From SZUA-229 sp041589455 (GTDB lineage Bacteria > Pseudomonadota > Gammaproteobacteria > SZUA-229), in the NCBI GenBank assembly GCA_041589455.1, contig JBFHVQ010000119.1, positions 1-5,550 on the forward strand: DNA of 5,550 nt, written 5' to 3'. Positions 1-5,010 of this stretch are shown piece by piece (the first letter of the stretch is position 1; each line of letters opens with the position of its first letter). The notes below the pieces were generated by a model, which made no database searches, was not told the origin of the DNA, and worked only from the letters and a program-made list of their open reading frames with translations. Made by a program: the position numbers and the translations under genes.

Positions 1-136
1 CACCTTCGCGGCCTTGAACAGCCACGCATAGGGCATACAACTTAACTGAAACATATAACACCTAAATAACACGCAGCTGACAATAAAGCTTTTAAAGTAT
101 TGATTAAATTGATATTAATTTTGATACTTTCGAGGT
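1..136. other. End of a preceding element; AT-rich arm before the first tRNA-end repeat
   Basis: No complete gene is visible. The first 30-45 bases are more GC-rich and could be the last codons of a plus-strand gene (two frames are open to a stop, at 29-31 and 43-45), but nothing separates them. From about 50 on the DNA is very AT-rich. It carries CATATAACAC at 52-61 and TATTGATTA at 98-106, both of which recur upstream of the second tRNA-end repeat (2092-2101 and 2127-2135). I infer that this is the right end of another element that ends at the repeat at 137-159. Confidence 0.4.
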
Positions 137-159
137 TCAAGCCCTCTTCTCGGCACCAT
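137..159 (+). repeat. tRNA 3'-end repeat, copy 1 (candidate attachment-site core)
   Basis: These 23 bp are identical to 2166-2188; with one mismatch the match extends to 133-159 versus 2162-2188. Read as a tRNA 3' end, 131-135 and 143-147 form the T-stem (4 of 5 pairs), 136-142 is a TTCAAGC T-loop, 148-154 (TCTCGGC) is the 3' acceptor strand, 155 is the discriminator A, and 156-158 is CCA. The required 5' strand GCCGAGA and D- and anticodon arms are absent upstream, so this is a fragment and not a gene. The GCC-start acceptor and A73 fit tRNA-Leu. Such fragments are typical att cores left by tyrosine recombinases that insert at tRNA 3' ends. Confidence 0.8.
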
Positions 160-262
160 ATCTCTACACTCCTGCCCTGCCACACCCCCGGTTCTCAGCC
201 ATCAGTTAATATGATGAGCTATTGCAGAACATTAGGTATATAGTGGTATGTAACCCTCATCA

Positions 263-300
263 CATTCTTTGCCACTTTCTGGCAAGCCACTCAAAGAATG
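263..300. repeat. Nested inverted repeat, long hairpin
   Basis: CATTCTTT (263-270) pairs with AAAGAATG (293-300). Inside it GCCA (271-274) pairs with TGGC (280-283) across a CTTTC loop. This gives a nearly continuous 12-bp stem with a 9-nt bulge on the right arm. The sequence TTGCCA-N5-TGGCAA (269-285) is by itself a perfect inverted repeat. It lies about 70 bp before the first gene's start, so it may be an operator, a leader-RNA structure or a recombinase-binding site; the sequence does not decide which. Confidence 0.45.
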
Positions 301-345
301 ACGCTTCCGCAGGGATTATTGCATATGGCTTAATCTTATACGCGG

Positions 346-365
346 CTGGTGATGTGTCACCGGAG
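346..365 (+). promoter_or_regulatory. Hairpin abutting the ribosome binding site of the 103-aa gene
   Basis: GGTGA (348-352) and TCACC (357-361) form a perfect stem with a TGTG loop. It can extend by a G-U and a C-G pair to 346-363, which would take up the first two bases of the GGAG Shine-Dalgarno sequence (362-365). That GGAG is 6 nt before ATG 372 and decides the start chosen there. The structure could tune translation or bind a protein. A near copy of its right arm recurs at 1980-1990. Confidence 0.4.
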
Positions 366-371
366 ATAATC

Positions 372-683
372 ATGCCAACCCCCCTGAAAACCACAAGCAA
401 CCCAAATCCACAACATTTCGACTGGCGAGCAAAAGATGCCCTGCAACGCGACCAGGAACAAAGTAACCTCTTACATGAACCAAAATTTCGAATATGGACA
501 ACAGACCCGATTACGGGAAATGACGTCATAAACTACGAAGATCATTGCTCCTTAATGGATGGAAACCTGTGCATTTACTTCGAGTCAGAAGATACATGTA
601 ATGAATATCAGAATATAGAATTCAACCATCCTTGCCTGCATCTGCCATTTCCGGAAACATATAACGATGATCGAGGTGGCTAA
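372..683 (+). CDS. Unknown 103-aa protein, first gene of the tRNA-bounded segment
   Basis: I do not recognise this family. The frame is open from a TTG at 222, but I choose ATG 372 because GGAG lies 6 nt upstream and the preceding 50 codons read as non-protein-like. The product is small, soluble and acidic, with no signal peptide or membrane segment. Residues 1-38 are polar and probably flexible. The more conserved-looking part runs from about residue 40: an IWTTDPITGN segment (41-50), a CIYFESE strand (67-73), an FNHPCLHLPFP stretch (84-94) and a DDRGG end. Four cysteines (59, 67, 76, 88) do not match a standard zinc-site spacing. It is the first gene after the left repeat, a place where integrative elements often keep an integrase or excisionase, but it resembles neither. 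A coding gene is likely; the function is unknown. Confidence 0.65.
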   Translation: MPTPLKTTSNPNPQHFDWRAKDALQRDQEQSNLLHEPKFRIWTTDPITGNDVINYEDHCSLMDGNLCIYFESEDTCNEYQNIEFNHPCLHLPFPETYNDDRGG

Positions 684-1027
684 CAGAAATATCAATGACA
701 ATCGTTAGATACATATGTATTGAACAGATTATGCATTAGATTCGAATCCTGATGAATAGTTACACCTGTAACGAGTCAGGCATTCGATGATCTAAGCGCA
801 TCAGTAAAGAAATACCATTAGTATCTATTTCTACTTTATAAATCGTGTAACACGAAACAGCATCCTGAACCTGATTTACTGGATTCAGTTAAATCCATAA
901 CAACTGAAACAGATATAACATGGCGATTACACTGCCATGATATAACGATCAGTTATAAGCACTGTTACAAGTCCCAAGTGCACAGGAATTAATTCAAAAG
1001 TTATATCCTATCGACGAGGTAAAGAAT
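684..1027. other. 344-bp intergenic region rich in inverted repeats
   Basis: No gene is visible. The stretch holds several short palindromes: ATACATATGTAT (709-720), GTTACA-CC-TGTAAC (759-772) and TCGTG-TAA-CACGA (843-855), plus the hairpin cluster listed separately at 912-1007. No convincing -35/-10 pair could be picked by eye. The density of small dyads suggests a regulatory leader or binding-site cluster for the DsrC-family gene that follows. Confidence 0.4.
912..1007. promoter_or_regulatory. GATATAAC repeat cluster and paired hairpins upstream of the dsrC-like gene
   Basis: GATATAAC occurs directly at 912-919 and 939-946, and inverted as GTTATATC at 1000-1007, with a shorter inverted GTTATA at 952-957. 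Two adjacent hairpins can form: CATGGC (919-924) with GCCATG (934-939), and TATAAC (941-946) with GTTATA (952-957). The cluster ends 20 nt before the start codon of the DsrC-family gene. Repeated half-sites in both orientations suit a transcription-factor operator; stacked hairpins suit a structured 5' leader. Both readings are inference. Confidence 0.4.
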
Positions 1028-1558
1028 ATGAGCAACAGGATAAATGTAAAACCCAGAGATTGCGCAATCATCTATTCAGACAAGAGCAAAGGAATACCCG
1101 TTTCACCATTAATAACACAATGGCTTAAAACCACACTAGAGTATTTCAATGGCAACACAATAAAAAGTCATATAAATACAGGAACAATAAAACAGTTTGA
1201 AATTTACGCCTATGAAGCTGAAACATTCAGTCTAGACATTGATGTTCGTCGTACAGAATTAATAAACCAGAATTGGAGCCGTAAGAAATCAGAGAAATTA
1301 GCATCATCTGAAGGAATCTCATTCAATGATGAACACTGGGCCGTGATACGTTATTTGCGTAAGAATTATCTGAACAATGGTGTAAAGCGATATGCTCGCG
1401 CACTTTCAAGAGAACTATGTAAGGAATTCTCGATTCAGGGTGGCAAAAAATATCTACACAATCTGTTTCCAGGCGGACCAGTCACACAAGGCTGTCGACT
1501 TGCCAGTTTACGCACACCTGCAAATGCAGTGGACGCATCATTTGGCACAGCCTACTAG
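1028..1558 (+). CDS. DsrC/TusE-family sulfur-carrier-like protein lacking the penultimate cysteine
   Basis: DsrC/TusE proteins carry sulfur on C-terminal cysteines in the cytoplasm, serving dissimilatory sulfite reductase (DsrC) or tRNA 2-thiouridine synthesis (TusE). The family core is clear at about residues 62-168: a W83-containing N-terminal helix region, LASSEGISFNDEHWAVIRYL (91-110), a Y114 segment, and the LFPGGP signature (146-151) leading to QGCRLASL (154-161). C156 matches CysB. The CysA position, 11 residues on, is Ala167, and the chain continues for 9 more residues (VDASFGTAY). TusE keeps CysA and loses CysB, so this is the reverse pattern. At 176 aa it is longer than the usual 105-115 because of an N-terminal extension of about 60 residues with no recognised domain. 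GAGGT 7 nt before ATG 1028 supports the start. A regulatory or paralogous DsrC-like role is more likely than canonical sulfur transfer. Family assignment is firm; function is open. Confidence 0.9.
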   Translation: MSNRINVKPRDCAIIYSDKSKGIPVSPLITQWLKTTLEYFNGNTIKSHINTGTIKQFEIYAYEAETFSLDIDVRRTELINQNWSRKKSEKLASSEGISFNDEHWAVIRYLRKNYLNNGVKRYARALSRELCKEFSIQGGKKYLHNLFPGGPVTQGCRLASLRTPANAVDASFGTAY

Positions 1559-1717
1559 TAATACAATGAAGAATATTTAACAGTATATAAAGACGATAAC
1601 TTCTGAATAGAATTACAATTCATATTCCAGGTTTTATACACAAACCAGATATGGCAAAGCGTCTATAGAAGTTAAATACATCGACGCATAATGATTATGC
1701 AATATCAGGAAATAGAA

Positions 1718-1906
1718 ATGAAGAACACAGAAATTGAACTAATGAATAAATACGGCATTACCTACAAAACGAATTATATTTATACATATAAACAATATCA
1801 CTACAGTCAACTAAAAGACGCTATTAGATATGCTGAAATTGACACCAAACGCCACATTGATGAGCAATCGAAACATCAAGTCTTAAGCAGTTTCGACAAT
1901 AAGTGA
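1718..1906 (+). CDS. Unknown 62-aa tyrosine-rich small protein
   Basis: I do not recognise a named family. The frame opens at ATG 1691, but ATG 1718 has AGGA (1707-1710) at a 7-nt spacing and is preferred. The product starts with a short helix and an LMNKYGIT motif (residues 8-15). A tyrosine-rich strand follows (Y16, Y20, Y22, Y24, Y27, Y29), then an amphipathic helix LKDAIRYAEIDTKRHIDEQ (32-50) and a polar tail. Eight of the 62 residues are tyrosine, and there is no cysteine, signal peptide or membrane segment. The strand-plus-helix pattern and the good ribosome binding site make a real protein likely. It lies 159 bp after the DsrC-like gene on the same strand, close enough to share a transcript, and is the last gene before the right repeat. 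An adaptor or DNA-binding role is possible but unsupported. Confidence 0.6.
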   Translation: MKNTEIELMNKYGITYKTNYIYTYKQYHYSQLKDAIRYAEIDTKRHIDEQSKHQVLSSFDNK

Positions 1907-1966
1907 TGACCTTCCTCCTGAGCTTTCCTCCATAAATAGTACCTCCAGCGTGATTCACAGCAGGCA

Positions 1967-1993
1967 ACAGGTGAATGGGGATATGTCACCTGT
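1967..1993. repeat. Hairpin with 8-bp stem, subterminal in the 2-kb segment
   Basis: ACAGGTGA (1967-1974) pairs with TCACCTGT (1986-1993) around an 11-nt loop. No T-run follows on either strand, so it is not a standard intrinsic terminator, although it lies 60 bp after the stop at 1906. Its right arm, GATATGTCACC (1980-1990), matches GATGTGTCACC at 351-361 in 10 of 11 bases, so a related hairpin sits about 190 bp inside each end of the segment. Confidence 0.45.
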
Positions 1994-2091
1994 GGGGTAG
2001 CTGTGGTAAAAAACGAAACCTACGAATAAGTTCTAATGACTACTTTTATGTACCCATGACAGATACTTTATAGCATTACCTTGATATCACT

Positions 2092-2165
2092 CATATAACA
2101 CTCAAGCGAATGAAAAAATTATATACTATTGATTATATTGTATAATATTTTCATAAAAGACAGGC
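2092..2165. repeat. AT-rich arm preceding the second tRNA-end repeat
   Basis: CATATAACAC (2092-2101) and TATTGATTA (2127-2135) recur in the DNA before copy 1 (52-61 and 98-106). From TATTGATTA to the core, the two arms have exactly the same length; the first 14 positions match in 13 and the 39-bp arms in 24. AT-richness raises chance matches, but the fixed spacing supports homology. The arm may contain integrase-binding sites. Confidence 0.4.
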
Positions 2166-2188
2166 TCAAGCCCTCTTCTCGGCACCAT
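2166..2188 (+). repeat. tRNA 3'-end repeat, copy 2 (candidate attachment-site core)
   Basis: This is identical over 23 bp to 137-159. Extended leftwards, the T-loop starts with C at 2165 where a tRNA has T54, and the T-stem has one mismatch, so this copy is slightly degenerate as a tRNA end. The acceptor strand TCTCGGC, discriminator A and CCA are intact. It is the outer boundary between the AT-rich segment and the chromosome carrying yihY. Confidence 0.8.
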
Positions 2189-2198
2189 CTTCTTAACC

Positions 2199-2211
2199 GG
2201 GGTCAGACCCC
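2199..2211. repeat. GGGGTCAGACCCC palindrome
   Basis: A perfect 6-bp inverted repeat with a single central base lies between the right tRNA-end repeat and the stop codon of the yihY-family gene. From general knowledge, GGGGTCAGACCCC followed by an AGTTTT stretch is a widespread short repeat in gammaproteobacterial intergenic DNA, often seen with REP-associated Y1 transposases. That link is recalled, not shown here. It could also act as a weak end-of-transcript hairpin for yihY, but no T-run follows. Confidence 0.5.
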
Positions 2212-2226
2212 AGTTTTCCCAGCTCT

Positions 2227-3555
2227 TTAATTAATAAGATCCAGCAAGTTTCGGCCTTCGAGTGAAGAGTCGATTGCATGGCTTATTTCACCATAAATTT
2301 CATTAACGGTCGTATCCATGTGAAGATCATCTACTGCCAGGCCATCACGCTCTTCAGCTATTCTTACTGTATTAACAATATCAGATAGCGAGATGGTTGC
2401 CGGGTCGTACCCAGGTAGGTAGCGTGCAGGTGAATCGGTAGTAGCAACCAGTAAGCCTGCCGCTAACAGGCGATTTACAATAAGCTCACAAGCATCTGGA
2501 TTGATATTCATTTCACAGGAAAGCGTATCGATAGACCAGGCTTCATGATGCTGGCGATAGTTGAGTGCAACCAGTCGCATAATCATCAGCGCCATTACTT
2601 CACGCATGCGGTTGCTCAGGCGAATTATCCTGGTGTCAAGCGTTCGCAGCGAAGGCAACTGGTGATACGCCACGATGCTACAGCCGATAAGCAAGATCAG
2701 CCAGTTCATATATATCCAGATAAAGAAAATAATCATCGAAGCGAATGCCGAGTAAATGGCAGTATAGTTTGCCGAGTTCACGACAAAGGCAGCAAATGCC
2801 CAGCTGGTGCTTTCCCATAATATGCCTGCTACGATACCGCCAATTAACGCCGAGCGAAATTTGACACGGGTATTGGGTATCAGCATATAAACAAAGGTGA
2901 AGGCTGAAATTACAAACAGGTATGGTATCAGCCGCACAAACTGTTTAACCAGGCTGCCAATCTCTTCAATTTCCATGAAATGCTGGTAGAGAGAGGTGCT
3001 GGACAAAGACGCTGTCATTCCCAGCGCGGAAAACACAAGCACCGGTCCAATAATAATGATACTCAGGTAATCGCTAAAGCGACGCGTGATTGAACGATGA
3101 TGTTTGACCCGCCAGGTATAATTGAAGGACTTTTCAATTTTCTGCAACAGTGAAATAACGGTATATATCAGAAATGCAAGGCCGACCGAGCCTAAAACAC
3201 CAGCCTGGGTATTATCTACAAAGCCGATAATTTTATCGGTAATTTCTACCGATTTTTCGCCCATAGGCTGTAACAGGTTAAGTAAAGCAGGCTCAATCTG
3301 GTTATGAACACCAAAGCCCTTTAGAACAGAGAAGCTTACCGCCAACAGGGGTACAAGCGCGAGTATTGTCGTGTAAACCAGGCCCATGGCACGGAGAGTA
3401 ATCATGCCATCGATAAGATCACGAATAAGCAAATTGAATATACGCAGGGCAACAACCAGTTTCTGCCTCCACACGGGAATATCCTCAAGGCCTATCTGCC
3501 AGACATTTTGATGGAAGAACTGGTGAAATGTGTCGATATTCAGGAATTTAAACAT
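2227..3555 (-). CDS. yihY: YihY/BrkB-family inner-membrane protein with C-terminal cytoplasmic domain
   Basis: This is an integral inner-membrane protein of the YihY/BrkB family (once misnamed ribonuclease BN); its molecular role is still unsettled. The 442-aa product shows the family N-terminal region (R56-A57-M58 leading to an ILALVPLLAVSFSVLKGFG segment) and about six membrane helices near residues 58-80, 118-138, 163-185, 207-227, 234-258 and 272-296. It also has the EKSFNYTW motif (141-148) after the second helix and the membrane-spanning IFFIWIYMNWLILLIG. E. coli YihY is about 290 aa; the extra C-terminal portion (about 315-442) is polar and looks like a winged-helix fold (helical MREVMALMIMRLVALNYR, then SIDTLSCEMNINPDACELIVNRLLAAGLL), as in the long subgroup of the family. 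No strong Shine-Dalgarno precedes ATG 3555, but the N-terminus extends naturally to it. No operon partner is visible. Confidence 0.93.
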   Translation of the reverse strand: MFKFLNIDTFHQFFHQNVWQIGLEDIPVWRQKLVVALRIFNLLIRDLIDGMITLRAMGLVYTTILALVPLLAVSFSVLKGFGVHNQIEPALLNLLQPMGEKSVEITDKIIGFVDNTQAGVLGSVGLAFLIYTVISLLQKIEKSFNYTWRVKHHRSITRRFSDYLSIIIIGPVLVFSALGMTASLSSTSLYQHFMEIEEIGSLVKQFVRLIPYLFVISAFTFVYMLIPNTRVKFRSALIGGIVAGILWESTSWAFAAFVVNSANYTAIYSAFASMIIFFIWIYMNWLILLIGCSIVAYHQLPSLRTLDTRIIRLSNRMREVMALMIMRLVALNYRQHHEAWSIDTLSCEMNINPDACELIVNRLLAAGLLVATTDSPARYLPGYDPATISLSDIVNTVRIAEERDGLAVDDLHMDTTVNEIYGEISHAIDSSLEGRNLLDLIN

Positions 3556-3762
3556 GTTATTGAAGAGGCCCTGAGTGTATTGATTATGGCATTAAATATG
3601 CTTTATATTATTTCATGTGGATAAAATATACATGTATTTTTTACATCAGGATAATAATATTAATCGAGGTAGCCCCTCGAATTTACTGAGGCCCCCCAAC
3701 AGGATCGACGATTTACCGAGCTGGTGCCTGCACCCGCTTATTTCGATTTTCTCATTCATTAC

Positions 3763-3793
3763 ACCGGCCGAGTTCGAAATCGAATCTGCCGGT
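3763..3793. repeat. Compound inverted repeat in the intergenic region
   Basis: ACCGGC (3763-3768) pairs with GCCGGT (3788-3793), and within it TTCG (3773-3776) pairs with CGAA (3781-3784) around AAAT. The two stems are separated by unpaired bases of 4 and 3 nt, giving an internal-loop hairpin. No T-run follows, so it is not an obvious terminator. It may be the remnant of a small repeat element or a regulatory RNA structure. Confidence 0.35.
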
Positions 3794-4019
3794 ATTCAAA
3801 TCGACAGTTTCAGTGACAGAAGCTATCTCCCGGTATTCCGGCACCTGCATACCCAGCGCATACTGCTTTTCTCTGGCAAAATATAATAATTTCATATTCT
3901 TACATAAAACCACATATCCAACTGGTATCGCCACTGTGCTAACGGCTAACTGGTGAAAAGGCGTGGTAATACATCAAAACACATAAAACCTTTTTTCGTC
4001 TTGAACCTATTAACTATTG

Positions 4020-4067
4020 CGTCAGGTCAATGACGTATTAACCGATTTATTACAGAGTATTCTCTGT
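4020..4067 (+). promoter_or_regulatory. Two inverted repeats upstream of the PEP-CTERM gene (candidate operator and leader hairpin)
   Basis: CGTCA (4020-4024), six bases, then TGACG (4031-4035) form a perfect dyad typical of a dimeric regulator site. ACAGAG (4052-4057), TATT, then CTCTGT (4062-4067) form a second, hairpin-like dyad. Both lie 40-90 bp before ATG 4109, where a promoter and leader are expected. No sigma-54 -24/-12 pair, such as some PEP-CTERM genes use, was seen. Confidence 0.4.
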
Positions 4068-4108
4068 TTGTATGATTATGGATGATAACTCCATCAAAGG
4101 ATCAAAAG

Positions 4109-4897
4109 ATGAAAACCTTTCGTTCAATAATACTCACGTCCCTGTTAATTATCTTCAGCACTGCATCACAAGCAATTCTTATACAACATATAGATCCTGT
4201 TAATGGCTATAACGTCATCGAAGATGACTCTACGGGGCTATACTGGTATCAGCTCTACACGACACAAACACCTGCTTTCGGCTTGAATTATACGAGCGTA
4301 ATGTCAAGTATTGACTCACTCAACGCAACACAGGCATTGGGCATCAATAACTGGTCACTAGCAAGCGAAGATAATGTATACGCACTACTTAATAATTATT
4401 ATGGTGAAATTGAAAATATATTTTCGCCAACCTATGTATCAACTGAGACGATAATAATACCTGATCCAGACATTACATGTGGAATTGTGATACCAGGTTT
4501 TTTTTCTAACCCCTGCAATGACACCACTGTAACTTACGAAACAACGCACTGGGCAGGTATCGTAAACTCTCCAGTAACTGTATCGGAATACTTCTATGAA
4601 GACAGAAGCTTAGAGTGTCTATATACAGGCGTGTGCCAGACTGGATGGGTAGACGCAGATGGCTTTGTAGCAATCAACTACAGCATTCTAGATTATAGCT
4701 CAAGCCAGAATTCTCCGGCCATCTCAACCGAAGTCGTGTTAGATAATTATTTTGATGCACTACGGTTTGATAATGATGCTATGCGAGGTGCGTGGATTGT
4801 GGGTACAAGCCCAGTTCCTTTACCAGCATCTTTTATATTAATGCTATCTGGTCTAGCGAGCCTGGCAGGATTTAGACTAATAAAACCAAAACTTTGA
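4109..4897 (+). CDS. Secreted VPLPA-CTERM (PEP-CTERM) sorting-domain protein
   Basis: This is an exported protein carrying the C-terminal sorting signal processed by exosortase, which is associated with exopolysaccharide and biofilm production. I choose ATG 4109 over the in-frame ATG 4082 because AAGGA (4097-4101) is 7 nt upstream and a clean signal peptide follows (hydrophobic residues 6-16, likely cut after SQA at 20-22). In the 262-aa product, residues 23-105 contain DDSTGLYWYQ and GINNWSLASEDNVYALLNNYYG, which recall the repeat found in DUF1566-like PEP-CTERM proteins. Four cysteines (124, 136, 170, 176) could form two disulfides. The C-terminus has VPLPA (236-240), a hydrophobic helix (241-255) and basic R256, K259 and K261, the tripartite sorting signal. 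No exosortase or polysaccharide genes lie in the window, so the sorting enzyme must be encoded elsewhere. The passenger's ligand or function is unknown. Confidence 0.88.
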   Translation: MKTFRSIILTSLLIIFSTASQAILIQHIDPVNGYNVIEDDSTGLYWYQLYTTQTPAFGLNYTSVMSSIDSLNATQALGINNWSLASEDNVYALLNNYYGEIENIFSPTYVSTETIIIPDPDITCGIVIPGFFSNPCNDTTVTYETTHWAGIVNSPVTVSEYFYEDRSLECLYTGVCQTGWVDADGFVAINYSILDYSSSQNSPAISTEVVLDNYFDALRFDNDAMRGAWIVGTSPVPLPASFILMLSGLASLAGFRLIKPKL

Positions 4898-4913
4898 TCG
4901 TAGCTGAAGCACC

Positions 4914-4940
4914 GAAGGCTTAGTTATCAACTAAGCCTTC
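4914..4940. terminator. Strong hairpin after the PEP-CTERM gene
   Basis: GAAGGCTTAGTT (4914-4925) and AACTAAGCCTTC (4929-4940) form a perfect 12-bp stem with a 3-nt loop, starting 16 nt after the stop codon at 4897. Neither side has a T-run, so it may stabilise the mRNA 3' end or terminate weakly rather than act as a textbook intrinsic terminator. It lies between convergent genes and reads equally well from both strands. Confidence 0.6.
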
Positions 4941-5010
4941 ATTACGAAAAGCTGTATTTCTGACTATCCAAAAGCCAGCCTCTAATGTTAATTGTTTACG
5001 AATATTAGCG

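Larger units (their letters stand above)
160..2165 (+). mobile_element. Candidate tRNA-targeted, integrase-less integrative element (about 2 kb)
   Basis: The segment lies between two direct copies of a tRNA 3'-end sequence, is AT-richer than the chromosome to its right, and carries three plus-strand genes: 372-683, 1028-1558 and 1718-1906. Direct 3'-end duplications flanking foreign DNA are the classic footprint of tyrosine-recombinase integration into a tRNA gene. No reading frame here resembles an integrase or excisionase, so the segment would be non-autonomous, a decayed remnant, or mobilised in trans by an integrase encoded to the left. The sequence preceding each repeat is also related, which suggests tandem elements at one tRNA locus. 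The boundaries are inferred from the repeats alone; no empty site has been compared. Confidence 0.55.
3556..4108. other. Intergenic region with dyads, no convincing gene
   Basis: This 553-bp divergent spacer separates yihY (minus) from the PEP-CTERM gene (plus). Open frames across 3617-3934 on both strands have unremarkable composition, lack ribosome binding sites and match no family I know, so I do not call them. Visible structures are ATACATGTAT (3628-3637), the inverted repeat at 3763-3793, a doubled GCTAAC near 3937-3950, and the two dyads near 4020-4067 listed separately. Promoters for both flanking genes must lie here, but no clear sigma-70 or sigma-54 pair was found by eye. Confidence 0.5.

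Noticed and set aside
131..158. Complete tRNA gene
   Set aside because: Only the T-arm and 3' acceptor strand are present; no GCCGAGA 5' strand, D-arm or anticodon arm lies upstream at either copy.
222..371. Longer 153-aa version of the first gene starting at TTG 222
   Set aside because: The added 50 residues lack a ribosome binding site and protein-like character, and overlap inverted repeats; GGAG before ATG 372 is a much better start.
260..529. Minus-strand 89-codon frame opposite the 103-aa gene
   Set aside because: It overlaps the better supported plus-strand gene and has no recognisable features.
1392..1580. Plus-strand 62-codon frame overlapping the DsrC-like gene, considered as a frameshifted true C-terminus
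   Set aside because: It does not give the family ending with a penultimate cysteine, whereas the main frame carries LFPGGP through QGC and beyond without a break.
2545..3307. Plus-strand frames inside the yihY-family gene
   Set aside because: They are antisense shadows of a clearly coding 442-codon gene.
3617..3934. Overlapping open frames on both strands in the intergenic region
   Set aside because: No ribosome binding sites, no recognisable motifs, and the minus-strand frame depends on a GTG start; both look like chance frames.
3940..4108. Sigma-54 promoter before the PEP-CTERM gene
   Set aside because: No GG-N10-GC pair in a TGGCAC-N5-TTGC context was found.
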